Shown: in pieces, positions 45,186-56,218 of the stretch
How the letters are laid out: each line of letters starts with the position of its first letter
Position numbering within the stretch: the stretch's first letter is position 1
DNA from: Semisulcospira habei
Taxonomy: Eukaryota > Mollusca > Gastropoda > Semisulcospiridae
Assembly (NCBI GenBank): GCA_036245525.1
Contig: BTPG01000005.1
Span: 180,335,198 to 180,399,197, forward strand
Reading direction: 5' to 3'
DNA: 64,000 bases
Notes under the pieces: model-generated
The model's input: only the letters and a program-made list of their open reading frames with translations
Database searches by the model: none
Told to the model about the DNA's origin: nothing
Position numbers and translations under genes: made by a program

Positions 45186-46480
45186 ATCATGTACAAACAC
45201 ATGCAGATATGCTTATGCACGGGGCCTCGATGAATAAATACTGAAGCTGTGCGATTTGTCTCAAGACGTGGTCCGGGAGGTGAAAACTGTCAACACAAGC
45301 AGGGCCAGCATGACCCCAGGAGTTAGTAGAAGATGGCGGAGCCGGCGGCACTGCATGACTTGGTCCCGTAGGACCCAAGGGCGGAAAGTCAGTCGGCTGA
45401 AAGTTTGCTGGCTGGTCCCACGAAAACCTGTTGGGGACACGGATGGTGTGAAATTGCGTCACCCGGCTGTGGGCGGTACATTGATGGCTGCTTCAGTTGA
45501 CCTGATAAGGCCTGGCCGTGGTGGACTGGGCCCTCAGACCTGCCATGGTCGGCGTGTCTCCGAGTCAGGTTGTGGCCACGCCCTTCTGACCTCGCTGTCA
45601 GAATGGCATATGGTACGGCTGTAGACTGTTGTGTTCAGACTGGTCCTTGAAGATTGCCGCGCGACTTTGGTCGCAGTGAGGTGCAGAAGGCCGGTATTCA
45701 CCATACCGTATGCGTTTGGTGCCCTCGGCGCTGGGGTGTTTCCTCAGTGTCGCCGTCACGATAGAGGGCCTGACGGGGGGGGGGGGGGGGGGGGGGGGGG
45801 GGGCGAGGTTCCTGGTCAGGAAGGTGGCAGTGTGGTCGACTATGGCGATGTAGTCCGCCTGTCTGCAGGCTTCGTGGAGTTTGTCGTTGGATTTTGTTGC
45901 TGCTGCAAACAGGGGGTGGCGCTGACCAAAGGGCGGCATGATGCCTGGAGAGACGCCTGCGGCGCGGAACTTCGTGGCAAGTAAGTTGATCAGCTGCACG
46001 GCCACGTGTTGCAGGAAACCGGCGCATTCATGTCGGTGTTGGCACTGCTGCGGTAATGCCAACAAGAAAGGTGAAAGGTGACGTGGCGCACACTGTCGGA
46101 CAGGTTGGCGCGCGTGCCAATTAAGCCACTTGAGGAATAGATCGCTGTCAGGCCTGACACCGCCATGTTCTGCCGCACGATAAAGTCCGGTGCCGACATT
46201 TTCCGCCGGTCGTCAACGAACCGGATGACCGAGTCGCCAAGGAGTCAGAGCGTGCGATTGCGGGTTCGGGCCTTCGCCTGGCACAACGTTTCATAGGGTC
46301 AGTGTCAGCAGCTTGGTGGTGTTGATTGCGGTGTCTGAAGAATCGGGTTTCGAACTGTCAGATTCATTCTGGTTACATCACTTGTTCTGTTGTCACTTTG
46401 CTGCGCGTCGAGGCGGGGAGCAGGTTGTGAGTAGTGACGCCGAACCACAGTGATTCAAAAGGTGGGGGCGGCCGGGGGGC
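45186..46480 (-). pseudogene. Degraded ORF region with SGNH-esterase-like start (uncertain)
   Basis: The minus strand reads LLGDSVIRFVDDRRKM near 46185-46250, then SAPDFIVRQNMAVSGLTAIY and, after a frameshift, LINLLATKFRAAGVSPGIMP and HEACRQADYIAIVDHTATFL down to about 45830, where a poly-G tract (45776-45803) interrupts. A GDS motif early and a D..H late resemble the SGNH esterases carried by some non-LTR ORF1 proteins. I see no clean start or stop and no paralogue here, so this could be an old element or a chance frame. Confidence 0.35.
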
Positions 46481-46509
46481 TACTCGACCGGTGGCGGAGT
46501 CACTGAGGA

Positions 46510-46552
46510 TCTAGGGAGAGAGAGACTGAGACTGGGAGAGCCTGAGAGAGAG

Positions 46553-46640
<88 letters not shown>
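46510..46640. repeat. (GA)n microsatellite
   Basis: GA run with GAGAGCCTGAGA interruptions; a smaller GA run lies at 46855-46880. Confidence 0.95.
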
Positions 46641-46641
<1 letters not shown>

Positions 46642-46736
46642 CAACTTGAACTATTCAACACAGTCGGTGATTCATTTTTCGTACTCAGTCACCTGCCGTT
46701 GCGTTCCACTGAGGCAGAGAGAGAGAGAGAGTAGAG

Positions 46737-46825
46737 GAACTGAACTGAAACCTTTTTAAGGCATAGGATAGAGACAGTAGGCACGTAGGCCTTTATCCAC
46801 TTCTGTACTTTGAATAACATGTTAC
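46737..46825 (-). mobile_element. Retroposon 3' fragment
   Basis: ACAGTAGGCACGTAGGCCTT matches ACAGTAGGCACGCAGGCCTT at 50400, each next to a (GAATT)-like tail. Confidence 0.55.
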
Positions 46826-47871
46826 ATATAGCACTAGGCCCACGTGAGAGAGCGGAGAGAGAGAGAGAGAGAGAGAGACTAGGGCTGGCCGGGCCCAAGT
46901 TACTTCCTCGGTAACCTCCGAAGTAAGGCCGCGTTACTTCCGACCCATGCAAGCGGAAACGAGGCGTTTACTTCTTGAGTCGGCCCATAACTTCGAAAGT
47001 AAGGACTTACTTCATCGCTATGCAAGCAGCCCCGGGCGGAAACCCAGGCTAACCGGCCGGGCTGGGTCTGGCGGAAACTAGTCCAACATTCAGTGTACAT
47101 GTATTTTCTTTTTCCGGCACTGCCAATCATAGGGCCCTTGCCGGCCGTGGGACTGACAACCAAACTTTGTCGCGGTACCAGGCCTGAGCCGGGTCATGAT
47201 GTGAAATTGCCTCTTTTTTTTTTTTTTAGATGTCTGTCGTAGTTTTGGAGACAGATCGACTATGATAGTTCAATTGTGGTGTCAGCCGGAATCACTGGGG
47301 GCTGAGCCGGCCAGGTTGGCGCCAATTATAATTTTTTAATTTTCACAGCTGAATTTTTTTTTTCTCCAAAATTATTTCTCCTGAGAATTTTTTTCTTAAA
47401 AAGTCGAAAAATATCAGGGAGGGCATACTCTGGCCCCTCCTATTTTTCCGCAGGCAATGCCACACCACCCCGCCCCCTCAGTCCCTCCCATTTCCCATAA
47501 TTATGCTAAGGCCGTGGCCAGCTACGCGGCCACTCAGTGTCTCAGTCCTAGCTTTGGTTTGTTATTTATATGTATTTATTTTGTTGTCAGTTGTTGTGGT
47601 ATTTTTCCTTGTGTCTGTCGGGGAGAGTTACAGGCGAAACATCGTTAAAAAAAATATTAAAAAAAACAAACAAACAACCGCAAAGTCTGTATTCACTCGG
47701 ACTGTTTGCCGAATTTTCCTCTTACCCAGCACACACACAACGCTGTGTAAGGCAACCAACATACCCGGCGCACGGCCCATAACTCTTGACACAATTTGCA
47801 GGTGTTTGCGGCTCTTCGCATCGCGCACCTTGGCGACTCAGTCGAGCGCGTCACAGCAAGTGGGCTAAGAC

Positions 47872-47913
47872 TTGGATCGAAAGCACATTAGATCATTTCC
47901 CAGGGGCTTCAAG
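47872..47913 (+). CDS. Possible first exon of the NHR-Roc gene / upstream ORF
   Basis: ATG at 47872 encodes MDRKHIRSFPRGFK and meets a strong donor AAG|GTAAGT at 47913/47914. Spliced to the acceptor at 49162 it stays open for 60 more codons, then stops at a TGA that overlaps the next ATG (ATGA at 49342-49345). It may be 5' UTR with an upstream ORF rather than part of the main protein. Confidence 0.35.
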
Positions 47914-48138
47914 GTAAGTCACTCGTTATTTTTACTATGCTGTGTGCTGATTTGTTTCGAGGCCATTTGTACGTGGATTCTGTGTACTTGGCTGGTTGCG
48001 CGCAGAGGCCGACATTTTCAACGAGCGAATCAATTTGTGTTTTCAAACTGGGCTGTTGCGGGTTTGTGCCTGTGGTCTTTTCCACGTTGTGGTTTGTACC
48101 AGCATGTACGTGTGCTTTTGTATCAATGCGCGGGGCTG

Positions 48139-48353
48139 TTTAACTCATTCAGCCCGACGCACGTATTTCCCAAATTTTGGAGGCATTATCTAACGACTAT
48201 GCACCTGTTGAAAGAGACGGATCGACCATGATTATTCAAGGGTGGTGCCAGATTAGCTTGGCGCCAACAGGCGCCAAGCTAATCTGGCAATACCCTTGAA
48301 TTATCATGGTCCACCCATCTCCTGCTGTAGTGCGTCAGGGCTGAATGGGTTAA
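48139..48353. repeat. Foldback element, family A copy
   Basis: TTAACTCATTCAGCCCGACG...GCTGAATGGGTTAA; core TTATTCAAGGGTGGTGCCAG / CTGGCAATACCCTTGAATTA, perfect GGCGCC tips. Confidence 0.93.
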
Positions 48354-48500
48354 GCTAGTAGATTCTAACACATCAAAACATTGTTTTCACCTTGCATTTC
48401 CTCTTTTAGTTTTTCATAATTTGTTTTCCACATTCAAAGAAACTGACATACGGAAAGGCATAAAATTGACAATCGATATTGTATTATTTTGTATGCATTT

Positions 48501-48746
48501 CCGTTGAATGTTAGTTTCTCTGTTAGTGTGTGTTTCGCCTGGGCCTTAGTGCAGTTATTATGTTTAGCAAGATGCACCACCTCGCAAGGTCAAAATGTCA
48601 TTTTGTACTTTTTAAATTTAACCCCGTTGAATGTTAGTTTCTCTGTTAGTGTGTGTTTCGCCTGGGCCTTAGTGCAGTTATTATGTTCAGCAAGATGCAC
48701 CACCTCGCAAGGTCAAAATGTCATTTTGTACTTTTTAAATTTAACC
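48501..48746. repeat. 123-bp tandem duplication
   Basis: Two copies starting CCGTTGAATGTTAGTTTCTC at 48501 and 48624, differing at about one position. Confidence 0.95.
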
Positions 48747-49112
48747 CCGTGGCCACATTTCCAAATTTTGTAGGTGTCACCTAAAGACTTTACCAGTCAT
48801 GGGATATGAAAAGAAGTACCCAACGGAGAAAGAAACACGCTTAGAAAAGACAGGTACAACACAATTTATTAATATTTCAGGTAAATACCCTTTGTCAAAA
48901 TAGACAAAAAAACAGAGAGATCAGCCGCTACTTATCGTCATTCGCAGAAAGAATGTGGCCTTATGGATATGGATCAACCATGATAAATCAAGGGTATTGC
49001 CAGATGAGCTTGGCACCTGAAGGCACCAAGCTCATCTGGCACTATCCTTAAATTACATGTATGTTGGTCAATCCATCTGATCCTACAGGGCATTGGGGCT
49101 AAATGGATTAAG
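48742..49112. repeat. Foldback element, family A, split by a Penelope fragment
   Basis: Left end TTTAACCCCGTGGCCACATT...GTGTCACCTAAAGAC at 48742-48810; core and right end at 48961-49112 (AAATCAAGGGTATTGCCAGA / TCTGGCACTATCCTTAAATT ... GGGGCTAAATGGATTAA). Confidence 0.8.
48811..48960 (-). mobile_element. Penelope-like terminal fragment inserted in a hairpin element
   Basis: AAGAAGTACCCAACGGAGAA..ACACGCTTAGAAAAGACAGG..CAATTTATTAATATTTCAGG..AGCCGCTACTTATCGTCATT: the outermost 150 bp of the element at 57318, only slightly diverged. Confidence 0.9.
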
Positions 49113-49162
49113 CTAAATAGTTTGACAGTGAATGAGTGATGTGTTCATGTGATGGGTTTCAG

Positions 49163-49807
49163 AATCCTGGATTAGAAAACCGCACTTGGTCATGGTGTGA
49201 AAGCTTAGAATGTGCCCAGTGTTTGGACAGCAAGAGCAGGAGGCTTTACATCGAACAATTACCATGTGAAGTGAGGGCACAGCAATTGGATGAGATGCCT
49301 GGTCGGCTGGCAGCCTGTCCAAGCACACTGTATGAGATGCCATGAGGTTCCACCTCACTCACGGCTCGGCTGTCACCCTTACCGATGATCGGCTTGGCGC
49401 CACACGGGATGATGCATCCTTCTGCAATGGCATTGTGTTTGGACACCAGCCGCTCAAGATCAACCAGAAAATCTGCCTGGAACTAGAATGCTCAAGTGCA
49501 TGGAGTGGTGCCCTCCGCCTCGGGGTCACAACCCGTGACCCGGCCCACTTGACCCGCGATGACCTGCCCAAATACGCTTACCCTGACCTGACACGGAAAG
49601 AGGGTTACTGGGCACGGGCAGTGTCGGAGAAGCTGGTGTGCACAGGATGTCGTGTGATGATGTACGTGACGGGGTCAGGGCAGATGCAGGTGTTTGTGGA
49701 CGGACAACACAAAGGTGTACTGCTGGCCAAACTCCCCATCTCCCAACCCCTGTGGCTGTTAGTGGACATCTATGGCAACACAAAGGGTGTAAAATTTATT
49801 AAACCAG
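49163..49807 (+). CDS. NHR (Neuralized) domain exon of an NHR-Roc protein
   Basis: The main frame opens at ATG 49342 and runs 155 codons to a phase 1 donor CCAG|GTGAGC. It encodes one Neuralized homology repeat: RFHLTHGSAVTL, ATRDDASFCNGIVFGHQPL, INQKICLELEC, WSGALRLGVTTRDP, DLPKYAYPDLTRKEGYWARA, CRVMMYVTGSGQMQVFVDG, PLWLLVDIYGNTKGVKFI. NHR domains bind proteins or phosphoinositides, often within E3 ubiquitin-ligase adaptors. The part 49163-49341 is open in another frame and stops at 49345, overlapping this ATG, so it is probably 5' UTR with an upstream ORF. Acceptor GGGTTTCAG at 49162. The next exon joins in phase at 53393. Confidence 0.82.
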
Positions 49808-49928
49808 GTGAGCTGAATATCTCTCCTTCTTTTTCATGATATAATCTTCAGTAGTTTTTGTTGTGGTTCGACCTACCACAGTCTAAGAAGTTTTGCAGAA
49901 AACAGGGCGGGGCCTAGATTTTTTCCTA

Positions 49929-50119
49929 TTAACCCTTTTCATCCTGATACACCCATTGTTTGAAATAAAATTGACTGATAGTTCAAGGTTGGTGCCAGAA
50001 TAGCTTGGCACCTGTGGTGCCAAGCTATTTTGGCACCACCCTTGAACTAGTTTGGTTGATCATTCTCCTAATGTGCAGTGTATTAAGCAAAATCAGCCTC
50101 AGGATGTAATGGGTTTTAA
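49929..50119. repeat. Foldback element, family A2
   Basis: TTAACCCTTTTCATCCTGAT...GGATGTAATGGGTTTTAA; core ATAGTTCAAGGTTGGTGCCA / TGGCACCACCCTTGAACTA. A subfamily shared with 52600, 53651 and 57187. Confidence 0.9.
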
Positions 50120-50282
50120 TACCTGCATGTGAAGATAATTTTAAAACAAGATGGGATGAACCATAACCCATAAAGTCCCTTCTAATATATGTGAGCTGCC
50201 CTCACTGTCAAGGGTCTCTACCTTTCGCCTTCGACCTAATTCTGATGTTGAAATATCTCCACATCGATCTGTGTGCGTGCTT

Positions 50283-50362
50283 GAGCGCATGCTCCAAACA
50301 TCTCCAAGAGGCATAGGTCCTCATGCACCCGCAGGGTGCCTCTTGGAGATGCGCGCATTGAA
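50283..50362. repeat. Small foldback, family B/M core
   Basis: GCGCATGCTCCAAACATCTC..CAAGAGGCATAGGTCCTCAT, GCACCCGCAGGGTGC tip, CTCTTGGAGATGCGCGC. Confidence 0.8.
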
Positions 50363-50470
50363 TTGAATTGAATTGAAACTTTATTTTCTGAGGATGAAGA
50401 CAGTAGGCACGCAGGCCTTTTTACACGTCTGTCCTTAATAACATTTTAAATAAATATAACAGCAGAAAAG
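50356..50470 (-). mobile_element. Retroposon 3' end with (TTCAA)n tail
   Basis: GAATTGAATTGAATTGAAAC, then TTTATTTTCTGAGGATGAAG; on the minus strand this ends AATAAAGT plus the pentamer tail. Related to 46737 and to the tail at 10016. Confidence 0.55.
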
Positions 50471-51921
50471 ATAACATGACAAATAAATAAAAATAAAAAG
50501 AAGAGATGATAATAATAATAATAATAATAATAAACAGAAATATTTCGCGCGCGTTCGCACACACACACACACACACACACGTTCAGTCAGATGTAAGGCA
50601 GCACAAGGGTAACGCATGTGTATGTGAGAGAGAGAGAGCGCGCGTGTGAGAGAGAGAGAGAGCGCGTGCGAGAGAGAGAGAGCGTGCGAGAGAGAGAATT
50701 ACGTCATATTGAGAGTACTGCGTCAATGTCTGCGTGGTGACAGAGTTGCTTCTTTTACGTCACCGCCACTGTCTGACTTTCTTCAGAAGTCAAGGTTTTA
50801 TACTGTTTTTATTTTTTCTAAAAAGAATTAATTTTTACTGAAAACGTTGACCAAAGCTGGCTAATGAACTCATCCAATGTCTTTCTCCAAACAGCTATAT
50901 ATCCAAAATTTCAAGTAAATATGACAAAGATTACGGACTCTAATCTGGGTCAACCGACTTTCTATAAATTGTCTTTTATGTCTTGAAGGAGACATGTATC
51001 CCCTTACAAAATGCTCAGACTCAGAGGCTCTCTTAGCCACCCCTTAGAGAATATATTTCGTCAAGTTTCAAGCTTGTGCATACAGCAATATTGGAGATTC
51101 TCGTGCTTACATAGATGTATGTATACGCACACACATACTCACATACAGCGCTTTGCGCCAAATGTACGTTCAGCAGCGAGGTTGGCGTAACTAGACATGA
51201 CGTAATTTTTATCTGGTTACTTCAATTGTCAGAGGATTAGGCCTGCCCATCTTTGACATCATGGAAATGCTATTAAATTCGCCCCACTGTTACCCGTCCT
51301 AAAAAGTCTCTTCTATAAATAGAAAGAACTTTAAAAAAAGCATCTTTCACTTACCTGAAAAGAAAATAGTTTTGCACACTTATTGTAGTGACCCTTGATC
51401 AATTGTTGAGCAGAAAAGCTCTCAATCTACGTGAAAGTGATGCGCAGAGGCTCTGGTAAGAAAAATGCAATATGTCTATCGATTATGACATCCAAGACAT
51501 TTAATTCTTTTGTTTGTTTTCCAGTACTGCTGTGGTATGACTCTTGGTATAGCACATTTTCATCTTGATAGAAATAATCGTCATTTTTTAAGTACATTAC
51601 CAGTATTGCAAACAGATTTTGATCTAAGACGTCTGTATAATACTCACTGAACAATCCTATTTGTGTCTACAACAACTGGCGGTTCCACCAAAAAAAAAAA
51701 GGTCACATAGATCCCAGTGTTGTGCGAGTCAAAACGCTGCCATTTTACAAGCCAAATAGGCATAATGTCGGCCGGTTGTTTATCTCTCCTGTTTCAGTCC
51801 TATCGCTCCAGTCACACAAAATATCAAAGCCTGCTTTCTTTTGAACAGATCAGTTATCTGCTTAACATATTCTTCTTTGTATACTTGTATGCTCAGCATT
51901 TTCTCCAGAGGTGTCAACACT

Positions 51922-51966
51922 TTAACTCATTCGGGGCCAGCCGCACCCGGATGCGCGGCATAAGCC
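51922..51966. repeat. Half of a family D element
   Basis: TTAACTCATTCGGGGCCAGC, then CGCACCCGGATGCGCGGCAT. The right arm is absent. Confidence 0.6.
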
Positions 51967-52140
51967 AGTTTGATCTGATCCCATGCGTAAAACTGTCATG
52001 AAGCAGACAACCAGATATTTTGGGTGCAAGGCAGTGACAGTTACCCCATAAAATTTTGTCATGCTCTGATGTTCAGTTTGCAAGATGCGTGTGTAAAGTT
52101 CTCATACCAAAAAACAACTGCCATACATCATGAGTATGCA

Positions 52141-52490
52141 AGACTCACTAGATCCCAGTCTACACGTTCAAATAAAAAAAAGTGTTCTTTTTAGAGTAAC
52201 AAAAGTTATGAATACATTCACAGGGGATTCTTCAGTTTGGAACTCGCTGCCTGTCCGTCTTCGAAATCTCTCTACTCTCCCTCAGTTTAAGGTTCAGTTG
52301 AAAACTCACTTGTTCCAGCTTGCTTTTCCTCTGTCGTAGATCCGTGGTCCTGTTGTATTTATTTGTAATGTTTCATATCGTCTATGTCATGTTTGACTGC
52401 GTGTGTTAGCGCAATGAGTTTTTGCCACAAAAAGATTTTGCGCTATACAAGAACCATTCATTATTATTATTTATTATTATTTTTTGCGTA
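52141..52490 (+). pseudogene. 5'-truncated CR1/L2-like LINE, C-terminus only
   Basis: Encodes SVWNSLPVRLRNLSTLPQFK, VQLKTHLFQLAFPLS and a stop at 52337, the standard end of CR1/L2/RTE-X reverse transcriptases. The 3' UTR ends TTTTGCGCTATACAAGAAC, then (ATT)n. Confidence 0.8.
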
Positions 52491-52599
52491 AATTGTGCAT
52501 TTTTCAGGAGTCCTTGAAAGCTTTTGTGTAACAAGTGTCTACAGGTGTACGTGCACACATCTGTGTAAGACAACCTGGGCTTGAGCCATATTGACCCCT

Positions 52600-52796
52600 T
52601 TACCCCTTTTCATTCTGATACTCCCATTGCTTGAAGTATATTTGACTATGATTGTTCAACCAAGGCGCCGCAGGCGCCAAGCTATTCTGGCACCACCCTT
52701 GAACTAAAACAGTTGATCTGTCTCCTAATCTGTAGTGTAGCCTCCATAGGACAATAAGCAAATTTTTTTAAATGAGCCTCAGGATTTAATGGGTTA
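52600..52796. repeat. Foldback element, family A2, arm-deleted
   Basis: TACCCCTTTTCATTCTGATA...GGATTTAATGGGTTA. The left core arm is partly lost (TTGTTCAACCAAGGCGCCGC) against CTATTCTGGCACCACCCTTG. Confidence 0.75.
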
Positions 52797-52968
52797 CTAT
52801 TGTCAGTCAGCCGGTGGTTGGTGAGTTGGCAGACATATGGGGTGACATTGTGTGGGGACATTTTATTATTGTAGGCTGTTGACTTTGGAGTGCACATTTT
52901 TGTTGTTGCAATATATACCACTGCAAAGGAACATGTTACTATATCATACTTAAAAATCGAAATATCTT

Positions 52969-53180
52969 TTAACCCTTATAACCCCACGACAGCATTTTCC
53001 ATATTTTGAAGGTGTTATCTAACAACTATGTACCAGTTGCAGGAGATGGATTGATCATGATAATTCAAGGGTAGTGCCAGATGAGCTTGGCACCTTCAGG
53101 CGTCAAGCTCATCTGGCCCTACCCTTCAATTATCATGATCAATCCACCTGCTGTTGCAGGGCTTTGGGGCTAAACTGGTT
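52969..53180. repeat. Foldback element, family A copy
   Basis: TTAACCCTTATAACCCCACG...TTGGGGCTAAACTGGTT; core TAATTCAAGGGTAGTGCCAG / CTGGCCCTACCCTTCAATTA. Confidence 0.9.
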
Positions 53181-53392
53181 GTGTATTTTTTAAATGTGCT
53201 GATTTTGATTACATTTGACCAGTTTGGCAGAGAAGATGCCAAACAAGCAATTTTCAATACCCCAATGTTGGTCTGACCTTGTACAATCAAAGCAGAATGT
53301 ATCAATCATGTACAGAATTTTGTTGACGACTATATCAACTATATGGTAATTTGGTTATACAGTAGTATGTTTAATTACTTTTTTTTATGCAG

Positions 53393-53555
53393 ATGAAGCT
53401 CCTCGTGAGATTCTTGCTCGTGGTTTGGAGGCAGTGCAGGCGTACGACCAGTCGTGCTCCAGTGGGACTCAGCCTGTGTATCGCACACGACTCATGCTGG
53501 TCGGCAAGGACAGGGTGGGCAAGACCAGTCTCAAGCGTGCCCTCACAGGACAACA
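53393..53555 (+). CDS. Roc-type GTPase P-loop exon of the NHR-Roc gene
   Basis: Acceptor TTTTTTATGCAG|AT; donor CAACA|GTAAGA, phase 2. Joined to 49807 it reads KFIKP-D-EAPREILARGLEAVQAYDQSC...YRTRLMLVGKDRVGKTSLKRALTGQ. GKDRVGKTS is a Walker A motif, and the LMLVGKDRVGKTSL context is typical of Roc (Ras of complex proteins) domains. NHR followed directly by Roc suggests a ROCO-type signalling protein. The switch regions, G3-G5 motifs and any COR or kinase domain should lie further right. I did not find them before 64000, so the next intron exceeds 10 kb or the exons are too short to recognise. Confidence 0.82.
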
Positions 53556-53650
53556 GTAAGATTTATTTTTTAACCGCCTCGCCCCTCATATTATTTTCAA
53601 CCCATGTAGCCTTGATGGTGTGTAACAGGCGGCTGGTCGACCATGACAGT

Positions 53651-53865
53651 TTAACCCTTTTCATACTGATACACCCATTGCTTAAAATAAATTTATTATG
53701 ATAGTTCAAGGCTGGTGTCAGAATACCTTGGCGCCTGAGGCACCAAGCTATTCTGGCACCACTCTTGAACTAAAATGATTGATCTATCTCCTGATCTGTA
53801 ATGTAGCTTTCATAGAATAATAAGCAATTTTTTGTAAAAATCTGCCTCAGTATGTAATGGGTTAA
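53651..53865. repeat. Foldback element, family A2
   Basis: TTAACCCTTTTCATACTGAT...CAGTATGTAATGGGTTAA; core ATAGTTCAAGGCTGGTGTCA / TGGCACCACTCTTGAACTA. Confidence 0.92.
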
Positions 53866-53957
53866 GTGTGGTGCCTGAATAGCTTGGAGCCTAAAAGTGC
53901 TAAGCTATTTTGGCACCATCCTTGAACTGGCATGGTCAGTCTATCTCTTGAAGTTGA
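53866..53957. repeat. Truncated family A hairpin in tandem with the previous
   Basis: GTGGTGCCTGAATAGCTTGG / CTAAGCTATTTTGGCACCAT, then CCTTGAACTGGCATGGTCAG; the outer left end is missing. Confidence 0.8.
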
Positions 53958-54470
53958 ACTGATCAGGCTTTCCGCTAGGATTTGAAATTGTCCGTCATGG
54001 GGTGGACAATGACAAAAAATCCATCCCAGATGCTCTACATTCCGTCGCGAACTTGAAACACAGCGGGGATAATTTTTTTCTCAGGATTTTGTCCGACCAG
54101 GGGACTAATGGCCTTCCATTTTTTCCATCCTGTCAAAATTTGTCCGTCAGATATGGAGAATATTCTGTTAACGGAAAGCCTGATGGATGTAATTTTTAGA
54201 GAACAGCTCTCAGATTTGAGAAGTTCCACATTAGGGCTTAGAGTTCATTTTGAATTTATCTTTTTTTAAGTTTGACACAAAGTGGAAAATGGATTGACCA
54301 TGTGAGAATGTGCCTGATCTGATGCTGTCGCTTTACTCACATTACCCCCAGTTGGACTAACAGAGAAAAGGATGCCTCATCACTGTTAACTGTTAATCAG
54401 TCCATTGCCTGTTTGTTTTTTTCGTTTAAAAATACTGTGTAGGTCATATGTTCGTGTACTCGTAACTCAA
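53958..54470. other. Intron, nothing recognised
   Basis: No repeat family or exon is identified between the hairpin elements. Confidence 0.4.
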
Positions 54471-54471
54471 A

Positions 54472-54562
54472 TTAACCTTTTGGCTGTTGTTAGCGGATTT
54501 TGTCATGTTGGTTCCTGCAGGAATCAACGTAACAAACACCTCTACCGACTGCCAAATTGTTA
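54472..54562. repeat. Foldback element, family C copy 7
   Basis: TTAACCTTTTGGCTGTTGTT...CTACCGACTGCCAAATTG, then TTAA; centre GGTTCCTGCAGGAATC. Confidence 0.88.
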
Positions 54563-54626
54563 AGTCATGATTTTGTACTCTTCCTCAGTTCCTGTCATAA
54601 AAGTATGTATTTGATTTGCTATGATC

Positions 54627-54629
<3 letters not shown>

Positions 54630-54664
<35 letters not shown>
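54630..54664. repeat. (CA)n microsatellite
   Basis: About 30 bp of CA. Confidence 0.95.
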
Positions 54665-54667
<3 letters not shown>

Positions 54668-55113
54668 ATGATAGAAATCGTCTTATTCTTGAATGGATGC
54701 CTAGGCAGTTTTGCCTTGCCATTGTTGGTGATAAGTGTACAAGCACTGCAACTGTAATACTAAATTAATACAATTTACAACTAATTACAGTATGCACAGG
54801 TTCATGCAATGCGTACGCCTACTTCAGGTAAAACGTTCTGTTAGAGCCAGTGGCAGTAGCGGTTAGAATAGGACTTATGGAACAAGATTGCGCCTTGCTC
54901 TATTCAGGGTAGCTGGGAGCCTTGAATTAATTCAGGCAGCCCTACATTATGCATGCGCGGGATCAATACCAGTAGGTGGGTATCTACGCAGTGGCTGGTT
55001 TATGGCTGCAATGACTGTGGGGCCGACCACTACTGGGGACTGAATGTCTATTGATCTGCTCTGTCTGAGGATATCTTTGGCATGATCACAGTCTGCCTAT
55101 CGGCCAGAGTCGT

Positions 55114-55194
55114 ATCTGCAACAGACATAGATCCTCATGAGCCCTGGGGCCCATGGGCCCCAGGGCTCGTGAGGATCTATGTCTGTTGCAGATC
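55114..55194. repeat. Near-perfect palindrome, family B core
   Basis: ATCTGCAACAGACATAGATC..CTCATGAGCCCTGGGGCCC faces GGGCCCCAGGGCTCGTGAGG..ATCTATGTCTGTTGCAGAT: arms of about 39 bp, one mismatch, 3-nt centre. No outer termini. Confidence 0.95.
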
Positions 55195-55624
55195 AGTTAG
55201 GTTTGTGTAGAACTTTGTGTTTTCAGCAAACACGCCTCTTTTTCCAGACCTGTGCAGGCTAATAGCTTTTGTGGCACACGAGGAACTCTGCCTCTTGCAG
55301 ACATGTAGATGGCATAGATCGTTATTAAGCCTTGGACTGATGAGAATCTGTGTTTTTTACGGTAGGGTTTGTGTAACTGCAGTGCAGGCCGAAACGGTTT
55401 TAGCATAATGTCTAGTATTGAATTGAACTTTGCACACTGACTGCATGCATGTCTGGTGCAGTGAACTTCAGAATCAATGATTTCTGTGCTTGCTGTAGTT
55501 TAGTGTAAACTGCATTTCATCTGCGCATGAAGAGTTCGTTTCCAGTTCAGGGTGTGGTTAAAACTGTCAGTGTCAGTAAGGTGACCACTGAAGTTTTTTT
55601 GGGCGGGCTCACAATATTTCATTA

Positions 55625-55655
55625 GTTGGGGTGGGGGGGGGGGGGGGGGGGTCAG
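55625..55655. repeat. Poly-G tract
   Basis: G run after GTTGGGGTG; a longer one is at 55918-55957. The sequence between the two holds no recognised feature. Confidence 0.9.
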
Positions 55656-56218
55656 TTTGACCATTTTTCTTTTCTTTGTGTGGGGTAGTGGAGACAATTA
55701 TACAGTGTTCGCTATAACCGGTAATTACCATTATTTTACCGTTTGTGAACAGAATACTGGAAATTTTTTAAGCTGCCGGTCCTAGGGACTGGTTTTATTT
55801 GGGCTGGACCGGTTAGAATTCTGCAGGTGAACGCTTATGTCCCTTGTCTATGGGAAAGCATTTCCTGGGGACCTGAGTTTTGATCTGAACTGGAAAGGAA
55901 ACACAGGAGGGGTGGAAGATGGGGGGGGTGGGGGGGCGGGGGGGGGGGGGGGGGGACTGGGTTTGAAAAATCCTCTACGGTGGCAGTTCTTCAGTAGGTG
56001 GTGGTCATGGATGTTAGAGTGATGATGTTTTTGGACCAGATGCTCATTGAAATTAATGCGACTCCAACTTGGTTCTTAGGTTGTCAACTTCTAAAACTGC
56101 AGCCTTTGCTGCTTTTATTCAGACAGTTCCACTAAACGTTCATGATTTCTCCTGTTGGCTCCAAACCAAAGTATAATCTTACTGCTGTCCAATATGACTT
56201 GATCATAGATGATGTTAC

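Larger units (their letters stand above)
50137..51290. mobile_element. Non-coding repeat element P, copy 1
   Basis: Three blocks recur at the right end of the window: 50137-50215 (CAAGGGTCTCTACC, inverted at 63700-63830), 50693-50800 (inverted at 62000-62110) and 50890-51290 (AAATTTCAAGTAAATATGAC...GCGCTTTGCGCCAAA...TAGACATGACGTAATTTT, direct at 63220-63580). CA/GA microsatellites lie inside. The layout suggests a MITE or Helitron-like unit with inverted ends; no protein is seen. Confidence 0.6.

Noticed and set aside
55217..55697. Short frames of 60-70 codons on both strands
   Set aside because: No splice signals in suitable phase, no recognisable domain, and overlap with a palindrome and poly-G tract.
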